Origin: Bisporella sp. PMI_857
Taxonomy: Eukaryota; Ascomycota; Leotiomycetes; Helotiales; Helotiaceae
NCBI GenBank assembly: GCA_021307315.1
Contig: JAJSPD010000066.1
Location: 62,001-126,000 of the forward strand
Direction: 5' to 3'
Length of the DNA: 64,000 bases
Positions 1-10,460 of this stretch are shown piece by piece. The notes below the pieces were generated by a model. That model was not told the DNA's origin. It worked only from the letters and a program-made list of their open reading frames with translations, and did no database searches. Positions within the stretch are counted from its first letter, which is position 1. Every line of letters starts with the position of its first letter. Made by a program: the position numbers and the translations under genes.

Positions 1-375
1 AAACGGGCGATCATAGCAGCAGCCAATCAAAAAGAGGCAGTGACATTCTTTCGAGATTAAGCGAGCAAAATTCCAGTCTCCACATCGCCCCTCTATCTCG
101 CTCAGGTGTGAACAATTGTTTCCAGTTATTTGCTCGAAGCTAGGCATGAGACACGGAAGGGGAAGCGATATGGTGCAAAACTGTCGTCTCTGCTATTCCG
201 CACGCTAGTGCGCAATTTCCCACAGGTTTACGGATTAGGTTGCACGTGTTGATATTGAGGTCTTCTTTCATGATTTCTACGCTTCCGCATTCTTTAATAT
301 ATAGCTTCGGATAACCCACTGTTTAACTCAAATTTATTTTCTGGCCTGACTAAATACTGTTTCTCCTCCGCAATA

Positions 376-1042
376 ATGGCAACAAGCAATCCCAGTCTCG
401 TCAAACTTGTAGCGGAGAGCCCGTGGCATGCCGCCTACCCACCACAAAAATCACTGTGCCAGTCGTCACTCGTAAGACGCTTCTTTCATGGACGCTCGAA
501 GGAAGAAGAGCCGGAAAGAATTTCGTTCTTGTGGACCTTCGGAGGTCGGATTACGAGGTATGTCTTAATGTTCTTATTATAGATCTTTGCAATGGCGACC
601 ACATCCTAAAAGAATTGAAATCCATCCATGTACTGAAATACTGACCATATAAGGGCGATACTATTCGTGGATTAGTCAATCTGCCCGCTCAGTCTCTCCA
701 CTTTACCATCCCTGCATTATACAGCCTCTGCTCGACCACCAATATTCGGACTGTGATTTGGTACTGTAGTATATTATCCGCTTTCTGCATCCGTAATCTA
801 CACACTCGTAATCTGGTCTTTTTTTCACTTTGCTGCCTTTAGTTTCCATGGCTAAAATTTTGTAGGTTCCTCACGCGGTCGTGGTAGCCGCGCAGCGAGT
901 TGGTTTGCAGATTATATCAAGGACTAGGACAAACACTGGGATTGAAAGCTGTGCCCCCAAAAATGGCATTAAGGGTTGGGCGACAGTAGGAGGTGAATAT
1001 GTGAGAATGATGGACGGATACGATGCTTCGGTATGGAAGTAA
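376..1042 (+). pseudogene. Rhodanese/Cdc25-like (arsenate-reductase type) gene, frameshifted
   Basis: The pieces resemble fungal single-domain rhodaneses of the Ych1/Acr2 type, which carry a C-x5-R phosphatase-like loop. Order: ATG at 376 (MATSNPSLVKLVAESPWHAA), a frame change near 445, FVLVDLRRSDYE, a likely intron 558-653, GDTIRGLVNLPAQSLHF and WYC, a likely intron 769-865 that restores the loop WYCSSSRGRGSR, then WFADYIKD. A TAG at 925-927 and a frame change follow, and the last piece, GIKGWATVGGEYVRMMDGYD, runs to TAA at 1042. Two frame changes plus a stop make a working protein unlikely unless there is sequence error or an unrecognised intron. The loop Cys and Arg are still present. The family assignment is from motif memory. 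Confidence 0.6.
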
Positions 1043-2580
1043 AGTGGATGTCTCTCCTAGTAAGCGTGGCATGTTCTCCATAGTGTGGGATGAGACCCGT
1101 GTCTTCAAGGACTCGCGAGGCCTTTCCATCTCTGACACTTGTATAAGAAACGCTCCCACCTCTTGGGACTGTTGTTCTGTCATAGGCGCTAGTGCACTGC
1201 ATAATAAGCGGAAATGGCCTAAAGCCTAGTTTGAATTGCCGACGCAGCCATCTGCATTGACATGGAATGTGTTTTCTGTTGATTGTATCAGCTAAACATC
1301 TGCACAATGTAGACAACGTGCCTTAAATATGAATTAGGTAAAAGGTCGATCTATTGCCAGTCTTGCCTCTTGTTTCGTGCCCGACTAGAGATAAGCTCCT
1401 TTTCTTCAGCCTCCTCTTATACATTCGCCGTTGCAACTTACATAATTTTATTAAATATGTTAAGTGCGAGCCTACTTCTTATTGCAAACTAAGTCGAATC
1501 CGCTTTGAACCGTGGCCAACTGACTCTCTATGCACATATTGTTTAAAGTATGCGCGACTGTTTATAGTCTCCTCAGGATGCTTCGTGCTCCTCCCTTTCT
1601 TAATTTTACTCTCAGACTTTGCATATAATAAGATACCATCCCACCGAATCGCTTTGCCCGATGGTTCTTGTCACGTCCCGTCCTGAAGAACACGTAACTC
1701 ACTGTAGCCCAGAGCCTCTCGCGTATATATAGAACCCGCTTTCCTCGAGCTTTTTTTCTTTTTTAACTTTAGATTCTTACATATCGTACCACTGTTGCTC
1801 ACTGTATCTGTAAATGCACAGCGCGTGCCGTGACAGATTTCGGCATCAAGTACCCCTCCAGCCACTGAACTCATGCTGGTGGCTTCCAACCAAAATCCGC
1901 CGTTTGCGGCTATGACAACCCCGGAAAAACTTTTTACATTGATAGTTCCCTTGGCCTGTGCAGAGAAGCAGACAGTGCTTTCTCACCGCTCGAAGAGTTT
2001 TCATTCACCTCCAACCTGCACAATGGTCAAATGAACGCTTATTTAAGGTAGCGCTACTGCATCCTGCTTACCGGCAGACAAGTTACAAAAGTGGAAAGGC
2101 GGGCGCGTGAATCCAATCCGCAAAATGCTTGGCAATACCACTTTTCTTTGGTAAAGACTATTGTAAGCTGCTTGTAAGCGGCTCTAAACTGCTTTTGTAC
2201 ATGGCTGAAATAACCTATGCTCTGCTCCATAATTTCAGCCCCTGTAACCAATAGCTATGCAATGCTTCCAGCGCTGCTTTCCCACTAGTTTTGTAGTAGA
2301 GAATTTGTCAAGAGCAAGTATCTAGTGTATACAAACAAGAAATATACGAAGTTATCTGTGAGAGAACGAACCCCTCAAATTTTAAATTTTTTTGGGCCAG
2401 AAGTTGTCGCGAATTAACGTTCCAACCCTACTAGTATCTAGTGGCATGCTTTTAATCTAAAAAAATTTGTTGGAAGCAGCCCTCCGATGTCATTGTGATA
2501 ACCATTTAGTTATTTAGCGTATAAGCAGGCTGCAGCACGGCAGCTTATTTCCAGAGGTGGTTTAACACGCAAGTGACGAA
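1043..2580. other. Gene-free stretch
   Basis: I see no convincing coding region here. The open frames of 60-115 codons show no family motif, no plausible splice partners and strong overlap between frames. A pyrimidine tract lies around 1750-1765. The 375 bases before the rhodanese pseudogene are likewise featureless apart from an AT-rich run near 290-305. Confidence 0.5.
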
Positions 2581-3239
2581 ATGGACCCTTTGTGCAATGA
2601 TGACTCGATTCCAGTTATGGAACTAAGTAAAATGCCACAGCAGTTGGAAGTAAGCGCTCCAGAAGACGACTGGAGGGGTGTGACAAGCTCCGCAAAAAGG
2701 AGACGGATACAGAACCGTCTCAACCAGAGGGCGTACCGTCGGTCACGACCATTCTAATCCAACTAAACGTATTCAATGCACTTGCCCACAACGGTGCTAT
2801 CCTGGGCATCCCATCAGAAACGCTATGCAACAAGGCTTTACTCTCTCTGTTCGACAGCACAGGTCCCCTCTCCCCGGTTTCAGAACGTTGTCCCGTGAGC
2901 CTCTACCCTACGACAATACAGAAGACGGTTCCCCATCATCCATGGATCGACCTGTTTCCTATACCGCAGATGAGAGACAACTTCATTCTCGCTTCCAATA
3001 GTATCAACGAAGAAGAACTGGGTACCGATATTGTAAGTATTAGGGACAGCGCCGACGAAAAGCCGACACTTATCGTCTGGGGTAATCCTTCGGACCCTCA
3101 AGCATAGGAAGCTAGCACTGCATTCGTGAGGAAATGGGGCTGGTTGCTGCGAGGATGCGAAGAAATTATTAATTCGACAACTATTGGCGAGAGAGGCGAG
3201 GAGATAAGCGAATGGTTGTTCACGTGGTGTGAACAGTGA
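2581..3239 (+). pseudogene. bZIP transcription factor with DUF3425 domain, degenerate
   Basis: ATG at 2581 opens a short N-terminus followed by the bZIP basic region RRRIQNRLNQRAYRR, with the N-x3-R-A-x2-R pattern of fungal bZIPs. The frame stops at 2755-2757. One frame over, from about 2754, the DUF3425 domain follows directly: LIQLNVFNALAHNGAILGI, then HPWIDLFPIPQMRDN and LIVWGNPSDPQA. A TAG at 3105-3107 stands where relatives have Trp, and the same frame continues with FVRKWGWLLRGCEE to TGA at 3239. The leucine zipper and linker between the basic region and DUF3425 appear to be missing. So it carries a deletion or frame change plus one stop. An intact copy would be a nuclear DNA-binding regulator. 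Confidence 0.75.
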
Positions 3240-3879
3240 TACATTCAAATATGGTGAGGTGTCAAGGTACAGTTTGTTTAGATAGCCAAATGGTCTTTTG
3301 TAACCTTAAATGTTGTCCTTAGCCCTAGAAAATCAAAGCTGTTATGCTTGACCAGGGATTGCACCAATGCTTATCAAGGATTTGGAGTTACTCGTAATGT
3401 TACCAGCTAGCTTCAGTCGGCAATAGAGAATGCTACTCATCCTATAATTTCACTTCATGTTCTCATTCCTCCCGCCTCCATTCTTACACATGAATGCATC
3501 CCATATAATTGAAAAGGAACATTATTCCGAAGAGTTTGGACACTCTTACATGAGCGCAAAAGGGGAGTCCTCTACTGACAAATTTTAAATCGGGATGCAA
3601 TAAATAGTTCTATATTCTGTAACATGAAAAAGAGGGGGGTGGCCAGTCTTGCAGCAGGTGGCAAAATGAGTAGATGACAACTTCCAGCCATTAGTTACAG
3701 GTTCACACGAGTCAGTCTCATTTCAACAAAATTATGCAACGGCATCCCGTGGACCCCGAGATGGTTGTTTATTGCTTTAACCTCCCGCTTCATTTACACA
3801 GCAGAAAGTCGACATACATGCAATAATAGGGCTGTCAGCCTTTTCACCTTAGGCCTCTCACTATATTCCATTGTTCAAA
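3240..3879. other. Intergenic region upstream of the NmrA-like gene
   Basis: About 640 bases separate the bZIP pseudogene from the next start codon. I see no open frame with family motifs. The stretch should contain the promoter of the downstream gene, but I cannot name a specific element. Confidence 0.4.
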
Positions 3880-4997
3880 ATGGCCAATGTTGCAATCGCA
3901 GGAGGTGCTGGTAGTGTCGGCCGGACTATTATTAAAATTATGGAGACACAAAGTCGATACCAAGCCTTCAATCTTACCAGGGGGGTACGAGCTTTGCTCT
4001 TAGGTGTCCGGGGGCGCGAAGAGTTGTTCGGGAAGCTAATAGCGTTTCGCAGTCTAAGGCAATTGATAATGGAGTCCCATCGTTGCAGGTTGACTATAAC
4101 GACGTCGAGTCTATGACACAAGAGCTCGAGAAGAACAATATCCACACCGTCATCAGTTGTCTTGGCTACGAAGGAGACGCTTTGAAAGTCGCTCAGGTGA
4201 ATCTGATTAAAGCTGCAACTGCATCTTCTACAACGAAGCGCTTCGTTCCGAGCACATTCGCCATCGCGTATCCTCCCGAGTAAATTCTCCATATTCAAGA
4301 AACTCATTAAACAATGGACAGAAATTTGTTAACGTGGTTAAAAGTTCCGTAAACGATCTCCCTATACTAGGTGATTACTTCGGCGCCATAGAAATGCTGA
4401 AGAAGTCGGGCTTGCAGTGGACGGTGTTCCTCAACGGCTGCTTCCTCGATTACTGGGCGCAACCGCACATCGAGTCTTACTTGCGGCCCTCACCATTCGC
4501 CCTCGATATTGAACACAAGGAGGCTGCTATTCCGGGAGACGGCAACAGTCGTATCACCTTCACCTACTCGTTCGATGTGGCTAGATTTGTAGTTGCATCG
4601 CTAGACCTTGAGAAGTGGCCGGAGCAGAGTCGAATTGCTGGCGATGTACTCACATGGAACGAGTTTGTTCTCTGTGCTGAGGAAACGCTTGGTTTGTCAC
4701 CCGTTTGTTTTTTACTAGGAACTCTTGCCACTGACATAGCCATCAGGTTGCAAGTTCAAGATCACTTATGACTCTATTGAGAAGCTTAAGAACTCGCAGA
4801 TAACAGAACTTCCATCACAGATTCCCTGCTACGCGGTTTTCCCCAAGCCAAAGTTCCAGTGGTTTATGGCCATTTTCTCAAAGTGGACGGCAGACGAGAA
4901 GATCTGCTATATCCCGGGAGAACTCAACGCCACATTCCCACAAATCAAGACCTTGACTGTAAAGGAGATGTTGGAGACGTATTGGAAGGAGAAATGA
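3880..4997 (+). CDS. NmrA-like / isoflavone-reductase-like NAD(P)-binding protein
   Basis: Four exons are supported: 3880-3984, 4053-4279, 4345-4691 and 4747-4997. The introns (68, 65 and 55 bp) have GT-AG ends and phases 0, 2 and 1, and the joined frame gives 309 residues with no stop. The N-terminus MANVAIAGGAGSVGRTI carries the glycine-rich dinucleotide-binding loop of atypical short-chain reductases. Further family-like segments are DYNDVESM (beta-3 region), HTVISCLGYEGDA, RFVPSTFAIAYPP, LKKSGLQWTVFLNGCFLDYW and the C-terminal TLTVKEMLETYW. The length fits the NmrA/PCBER family of about 300 residues. Such proteins are cytosolic redox sensors or reductases; the substrate cannot be read from sequence. 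An in-frame ATG lies nine bases upstream at 3871, but the start at 3880 fits the family better. Confidence 0.85.
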
Positions 4998-6395
4998 TGG
5001 CCCTTGCGCGAGTTGAATAGGTGAACGACATCATATGAGCAAGCAGCTGGAAAACGAGAGCGCAAAAGCATTTATATTTTCGCATTGGAAGCCTCTACCA
5101 TGGCTGAGCAAGTCTTTACGGGTAGTTGGCACGCCATGAGTTTATCAGTCTCTTCCAGAATTCCAATTCAATAAATCGTCTTACTTTGTTCATCTACATA
5201 TAGGCCCAGTCCGCAAAGCCGCTATCCGCAAGGTGCTCTTTACTCCGTTTTCTGCTACGTGCTATTAGGGTAATATTCTAGCACAGCAGCATTCTTTCTG
5301 TGGGTATTCGTCTTCCAAAACTCTGTCTCAACCAGTGTGAGCTGCAAGAGTCTGGACCCCGCGCACGGAACAGGGAGTGATAATCTCTTGGTGGAGTTAC
5401 AAATCCTACGATGGTTGTGGTAAGGGACTCTTGCGCAAAGAGATGCTTATGCGGTGCTGATTGACAGTGATATTCCACCACCAAACAGCTTTACTTAGCG
5501 TTTGTATTCACTTGCAACTATCTAATTATTGGCTGGCGCACTACCTTTAGCTCCACAATAGCTTCCTGGTTCTTTAAGAAAGGTCCCATCCCATACTGTC
5601 CTCATATAGTCATCCCTGTTCGTAAGACACCCCCGCCATCGAGAACAGACAAAATGTAAGGTATATCAATACCTCTGAATTCCTGAGCAACAGATTCAGG
5701 TTCATCATTATTTACTCCTTAGCCTACTCTTAGCCGTGAGCCGAACCTAGACTATGTTTGCTCCAGGAAGGAGGCATTTCATGTAACAACAATTACCTAG
5801 CACCCCATTGATGGAAAATTATTTGGGTCTTGGGATCAATTATTTGACCTTCAATGAGAACGCTTTCCCCTATCTTCGAGTTCTATGGCGTAACAATGAC
5901 ACCCCAAGAAGAGGAGCCATAGTTGAAGTAGAACCGGATCGAAAACAGTATCACACAGACCTCTCGATGCACAGCAAGTAGAATATCACCCGCCTTAACC
6001 TTTTATTACCATATTAGCTTTCAACATCGACTTTGGTGCAAATTTCTCAGCAGAAGAGACAGAAGGAATTTGGGTATGAACTCTCTCCCGAATAAAGTAA
6101 TTCCAAATTTCCATGAATACTATCCCAGTTATCAAGCACATAAGCCGTCCTTTTATTTTGCTTGCTTAGTTACAATACCATGTTACATAGTGTCCAAGAC
6201 CAGCTGTATACCCTTGTTTAGCATAGCTTATAGATCTGACACATACGTTGGTCCCGCCGTCCTTATTGTGTGTGTTAGTATGCGGATGAGCATGCGGTAA
6301 GGGGGTTTCAGGTAGGTCTCGCTCACCCCCATGTTTCTGTCACCTTTCTATACTTAATTAGGGAATATATATCTTGCCGCTTTCTTTTACATTCA
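4998..6395. other. Gene-free stretch before the Tc1 remnant
   Basis: About 1.4 kb without a recognisable gene. Two open frames near 5278-5484 (minus) and 6070-6300 (plus) show no motif and are probably chance. The right part borders the Tc1 transposase remnant and may include its decayed terminus, but I found no clear inverted repeat. Confidence 0.4.
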
Positions 6396-6900
6396 CTAGC
6401 CTGAAGACGCTCCCTTTCGCATTCTAATTTTCGCAAGACGCTCTTGTATCGTATCAATAAGCTTATTGATTAATGTTATAGAGATCTCTGTCTCCCAGAT
6501 ATCGACCATAACCTCCTTTATGTCAGAAAGGGTCCAACCTCCGTGCGGATTACGATTCCGTATCTTTTGCTTTAAAACCTTCCGTATATTTTCGATTGGA
6601 TTAAGGTCAGGAGGACTAGGTGGCCAATTAATCGAGTTAATATGACACTCTGTCCATATGCATTAAACAATCCTTATTCTTTCGTGTATTGACTTCCGGT
6701 GTACCCGGCTATTGTCTCCGACACAAAAGAAGTCCCCTGGTTGACTAAAGAACCCTTTTAATAGTCCTTTTAATATCTGATCAGCGTACTTCCGTTGTGT
6801 GAAGCTTTTCCCTTCTCCTTCGTACGAAAGAAAATGAAGGGGGGACTTAAAATTATGGCCGATTACACCCCACGCCGTAATAGAAAATAGCGTGCACGAA
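6396..6900 (-). mobile_element. Degenerate Tc1/mariner transposase remnant
   Basis: Read on the minus strand from about 6900 down to a stop at 6396-6398, the translation is typical of the C-terminal half of fungal Tc1-type DDE transposases. Segments are AWGVIGHNFKSPLHFLSYEG, a lysine-rich loop, VGDNSRVH (the second catalytic Asp) and then NWPPSPPDLNPIENI, the hallmark block with the third catalytic acidic residue, followed by a helical tail ending RMRKGASSG. Frame changes and at least one stop lie between the segments. The helix-turn-helix N-terminus is not recognisable upstream, so the copy is truncated and inactive. No terminal inverted repeats or TA target duplication could be located. Confidence 0.8.
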
Positions 6901-7528
6901 CTAATAAGCAGCTATGTTCGGCATAAGAATAGTTGTGTGGAAATCAAGAAGGGTGTAAAACACGAAAAAACTGTGCAAACACCAAGTACTGTATAAAAAC
7001 TAATTGGTGTCAAGGTATACAACTCGTTAACCTTTAGCCTCGTTCGTATGATTACGGCGACTGATGGATCTTTTCCTTCGACGGTTTCGTTGCGTAAAGA
7101 TGCGTTAGAACGTTGCAAGACCCGATGGCTCGGAAGTGCGCGGAACGGAGATTACTTAGACTCATGCAGCTTCCCGTTGAGGCGGGTGATGATGAAATTA
7201 GTCCTCAGGGACTCGTTCCGTTGGCATGGATTATTATAGTGGCAAATATTCGGCTAAATATGGTTTCAACAACGAACCGACAGTAGATTGTGAGTGGCGT
7301 TTTACGGCCCATGTCGTCACTCTACAGAGCAAACCATGAGCAACTCCGAACATCCGTGGTAGATTCAAGATTTGTAAATGCTAAGATTAACCAATATCAA
7401 TGGGATCCGTGCGTTCGCTAAGTTTATATGAAATTGCAATATTCCCTTCATGATTGTGTTCTATTCCGCAGGAAGTGTCACGTTCCCACAGTTTCTCCTC
7501 ACTCAATAAGTTATAGGACACTATCAGA
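6901..7528. other. Probable decayed transposon flank and promoter region
   Basis: Between the Tc1 remnant and the beta-propeller gene there is no clear gene. Open frames on both strands (for example 7048-7239) overlap without motif support. The left part may be the unrecognisable N-terminal end of the Tc1 copy. The last 200 bases should hold the promoter of the gene starting at 7529. Confidence 0.35.
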
Positions 7529-8578
7529 ATGATTCACGGTACTTCACTCATCTACAGCCTTGCGATTGCAATTCTCGCGCAGCTCTCTCCGGTGTCCTCC
7601 TTCTCAACATCTAAACCGAAATTTTCCGGCAATTACTCCCTAACGGTGATCGAGGACATTCCCGCACTAAGTAACCTCGAGAATGTCGCAGTTCGTCATA
7701 CCGGGGAGCTTCTAGTAACATCGACGTCTTCGTCTTCCATATTCCAAGTTTCTCCAGATGAATCGAAGGACCATATCCTGATAGCCGAAATCCCTGCCTC
7801 CACTGCACTCACTGGTATTGTCGAATTAGAGCAAGACATCTTTTATGTGGTCTCGTTGAATTTAACTGGAGTGATCGCAGTCCCTGGCTCAAATGCTGTT
7901 TGGAAAGTGGATATGCGGCGATTCCATACAACCAAGAATGGCACCGTGTCCCGAGCTGCCCAGGTCTCCTTGATTACGAAGCTCTCCGACGCACGGCTGC
8001 TTAATGGATTGTGCCGCCTATCTCCCAACGATAACTCAAATCTCCTGATTTCCGATTCTGTTTCTGGCTCGATCACCAAACTTAATGTCAATACTGGAGA
8101 ATTCGAGACTGTGATTGAGGACGACACGATGAAGATTTTGCAAACTGGATTACCAATTGGCATTAATGGAATACACATTCACGAACGTGATTTGTTCTTC
8201 GTGAACTTGAACCAAGGACTTTTTGCGAAAATACCCATCTCCCTCTCGACGGGAACCCGTACCGGATCAGTGGAAGTCATTGTCAATAATACAGCTGGTG
8301 ATGATTTCGCTATGTCACGCAACGGAAAGAAAGCATGGATTGCAATGAATGGGCAGTTCACGTTGGTTGAGGTGGATATTCCTGGGAAGAGAGCAAGTAT
8401 TGTGGCCAATTCGACTCTCTTGATGTCAGATAGCGCAGTGGCGTTTGGTCGAACATACCTTGACTGGAATAGTTTGTATGTTACAGCTGCTGCAACTGTT
8501 GATGAGGGGAATAGTACAACAGAAGGCCGGGTTGTTAGGGTAGATCTCCCTTACACATTCGAAGACCTCTGTCGCTAG
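7529..8578 (+). CDS. Secreted six-bladed beta-propeller (SMP-30/TolB-like) protein
   Basis: A single intronless frame of 349 residues. The first 24 or so residues form a signal peptide (short polar start, hydrophobic stretch ending near SPVSSFS), so the protein should enter the secretory pathway. The rest has repeated blade-like strands: LENVAVRHTGELLVTSTSSS, GIVELEQDIFYVVS, NAVWKVDMRR, LLNGLCRLSPNDNSNLLISD and GINGIHIHERDLFFVN. This pattern is common in fungal proteins annotated as six-bladed beta-propeller or gluconolactonase/SMP-30-like. Several N-x-S/T sequons fit a secreted glycoprotein. The reaction, if any, is unknown: SMP-30 enzymes are metal-dependent lactonases, but I cannot assign the metal ligands here. 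Similar proteins occur in secondary-metabolite clusters, though no cluster core enzyme lies nearby. Confidence 0.8.
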   Translation: MIHGTSLIYSLAIAILAQLSPVSSFSTSKPKFSGNYSLTVIEDIPALSNLENVAVRHTGELLVTSTSSSSIFQVSPDESKDHILIAEIPASTALTGIVELEQDIFYVVSLNLTGVIAVPGSNAVWKVDMRRFHTTKNGTVSRAAQVSLITKLSDARLLNGLCRLSPNDNSNLLISDSVSGSITKLNVNTGEFETVIEDDTMKILQTGLPIGINGIHIHERDLFFVNLNQGLFAKIPISLSTGTRTGSVEVIVNNTAGDDFAMSRNGKKAWIAMNGQFTLVEVDIPGKRASIVANSTLLMSDSAVAFGRTYLDWNSLYVTAAATVDEGNSTTEGRVVRVDLPYTFEDLCR

Positions 8579-9052
8579 ATACCATAATACAGCGCTCTCA
8601 GCTCGGAGTCCTTGTAGTTTGCTGCGTTGTTGGTAGACAATTACTAGAAATTTCACTCGGCCATTATATTCAAGAGGTACTAGCATAAATAAATATGGGC
8701 AGCCACTTACAAATCCTATAGCTTGTCTATGTCGAGCATTTCTCACTGTAGAATCAATAGAATCACCACTGAAACTTCCACAATGGACGTCACTTCATAT
8801 GCCGCCAATTCTCAATTCCCAAATGGCATCACATCTTCAACACCTCAACACGCCTGTAGTGGCGTCAAATGCAGCTATTGAAAATCCCCTAGGCAAAATT
8901 TTGGGGTGAGCGACAGCCCCCAAGCCACCCCACCATAAGCCACGACAGATCGGTACGGAATCCTGAGGGTCAAAGCAAACTGCTTATCCTTGTATGCTAT
9001 TTGTGCGAGCAGAACTCGCTACGCTACGCCTAGGAAATTTTCTATAAGCTTT
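8579..9052. other. Intergenic region after the beta-propeller gene
   Basis: No coding region is supported. Short frames on the minus strand (8426-8746, 8984-9262) are shadows or repeat-derived. The stretch leads into the 10-bp tandem repeat. Confidence 0.4.
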
Positions 9053-9115
9053 AAGGTATACGAAGGTATACGAAGGTATACGAAGGTATACGAAGGCATG
9101 CGAAGGCGCACGAAG
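9053..9115. repeat. 10-bp tandem repeat, about six units
   Basis: Four consecutive perfect units of AAGGTATACG are followed by two diverged units, AAGGCATGCG and AAGGCGCACG, and a partial unit. Each perfect unit contains the palindrome GTATAC. The diverged units differ by a few transitions, so the array is ageing. It lies in the non-coding stretch downstream of two convergent genes. Confidence 0.9.
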
Positions 9116-9461
9116 TTGAAAACGGTCCATTTCTAAATTTCGGAAGAACACCAAAACCACTATACTTTCAAGCTTATGTATAAGGCGTTTTGCAGCACCA
9201 AAAATAACCCCTCTTCGAACCTGAAATTTCAATTCAGATGCAAAACTCTTAAGATGAATCACTTTTAATAAAAAAGAGTTCTTTATTATTTTTCTACATT
9301 TCTTTTAATGTTGGGATACCTTTCACTGTGCAAAAGCCGTAGTAGCTATTGACTACGCTGTGACGGTGGTGATATTGGTTTCTTGATTGATTCTTTTCAG
9401 ATGCTAAGCTACGGTTTATTGCGAAGTGGTTGCCCTATCACAAAATACAACCAAGCTCCCC

Positions 9462-10460
9462 TTACGCATCATCTTCCAATCCAACCAACTCCAGTGACTT
9501 AGCCCACAGCTTAGCCTCTTTCTCTTCGTCGTAGGCCCAAGCAGCATAGCCAGGCCCCCACTGTCCATCACTTTCATTCCACTGCTTACTAATTTGACAA
9601 TCCTCCAGATACCTGCCTCCATGGCCTTCCAATGCCTTGGCCACAGCTCCCCACGTACTCGTTGCAGCACCTTGTTCCGGGCTCTTGAAGATTTTTGCAA
9701 GCGTCTCATCCTTTACCATCGCAGCCTGTTCTTCCTCGGAAGCATGTCTTACTAACCCAGTGTTAACGCCGCCGGGTTGCACACTCCATGCATGCAGACC
9801 TTTGCCGCCATACCGGCGCTCGATCTCGTTCGCAGTCCAGAGATTTGCCGTCTTGCTTTGGCCGTAAGCGATCCAGGGGATGTAGTTTCCATCCATTTGG
9901 AGGTTCGAGAAGTTTACTTCTGCGGCTCGGTGAGCAATTGAGGAGAGGATGACGGCGCGAGACTCGAATGATGGAGTTGACGATGCGAGCATGACATTCT
10001 TAAGCAGATTGAAGAGCAGGAAGTGCGCAAGATGGTTGGTGCCCAATTGAGTCTCAAATCCATCCTGCGTACGGCCCTCAGGCGTGTTCATGACTCCAGC
10101 GTTGGCGATGAATATATTGAGGGTCTGCGACTTGGAGAGGAAGATACTAGCGCATGTGCGCACACTTGCTAGGGAGTTGAGGTCGAGTTCCAAGAGATGC
10201 ACGCGTGGTGACGAGATAAGGTCTCCCAAGGCCGTCTTTGCTTTAGTGAGATCTCGAGCTGTGAGGTAAAGAGTAGCACCAGTTACAAAAAGCGCTTTGG
10301 CTGTTTCGACACCGAGGCCGGAAGAACAGCCTGTAATAAAAATCACCTTGCCGTGTAGTTTACCTTCCAGGGCCTCATCTTGAATGATTTGCAATGCTGT
10401 CGGACGGGCATCTCCTGGGCCATTTGGTGACTGGTGAACCGCGGTGTACTTTGTGGCCAT
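9462..10460 (-). CDS. Short-chain dehydrogenase/reductase (WWOX/retinol-dehydrogenase-like)
   Basis: An intronless minus-strand frame of 332 residues starting at 10460. The classical SDR signatures are in order: the cofactor loop TGCSSGLG near residue 43, the acidic/Asn turn LELDLNSLASV, the NAGV motif near residue 120, a Ser (VILSSIAH) and the catalytic YGQSK (Y-x3-K). They are followed by the typical post-catalytic VQPGGVNTGL. Length and motif spacing fit the extended-tail fungal SDRs annotated as retinol dehydrogenase or WW-domain oxidoreductase. There is no signal peptide or membrane segment, so it is probably cytosolic. The cofactor is likely NADP(H), inferred from the Arg after beta-2 (TARD). 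The substrate is unknown. It is convergent with the beta-propeller gene. Confidence 0.92.
   Translation of the reverse strand: MATKYTAVHQSPNGPGDARPTALQIIQDEALEGKLHGKVIFITGCSSGLGVETAKALFVTGATLYLTARDLTKAKTALGDLISSPRVHLLELDLNSLASVRTCASIFLSKSQTLNIFIANAGVMNTPEGRTQDGFETQLGTNHLAHFLLFNLLKNVMLASSTPSFESRAVILSSIAHRAAEVNFSNLQMDGNYIPWIAYGQSKTANLWTANEIERRYGGKGLHAWSVQPGGVNTGLVRHASEEEQAAMVKDETLAKIFKSPEQGAATSTWGAVAKALEGHGGRYLEDCQISKQWNESDGQWGPGYAAWAYDEEKEAKLWAKSLELVGLEDDA

Noticed and set aside
969..1316. Minus-strand open frames over the rhodanese 3' end
   Set aside because: They partly lie antisense to the recognisable plus-strand rhodanese segment and carry no family pattern.
1354..1686. 110-codon plus-strand open frame
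   Set aside because: No motif, no start context and low-complexity hydrophobic content typical of chance frames in AT-rich DNA.
9053..9115. CRISPR-like array
   Set aside because: Units are contiguous 10-mers without spacers, in a eukaryotic genome.
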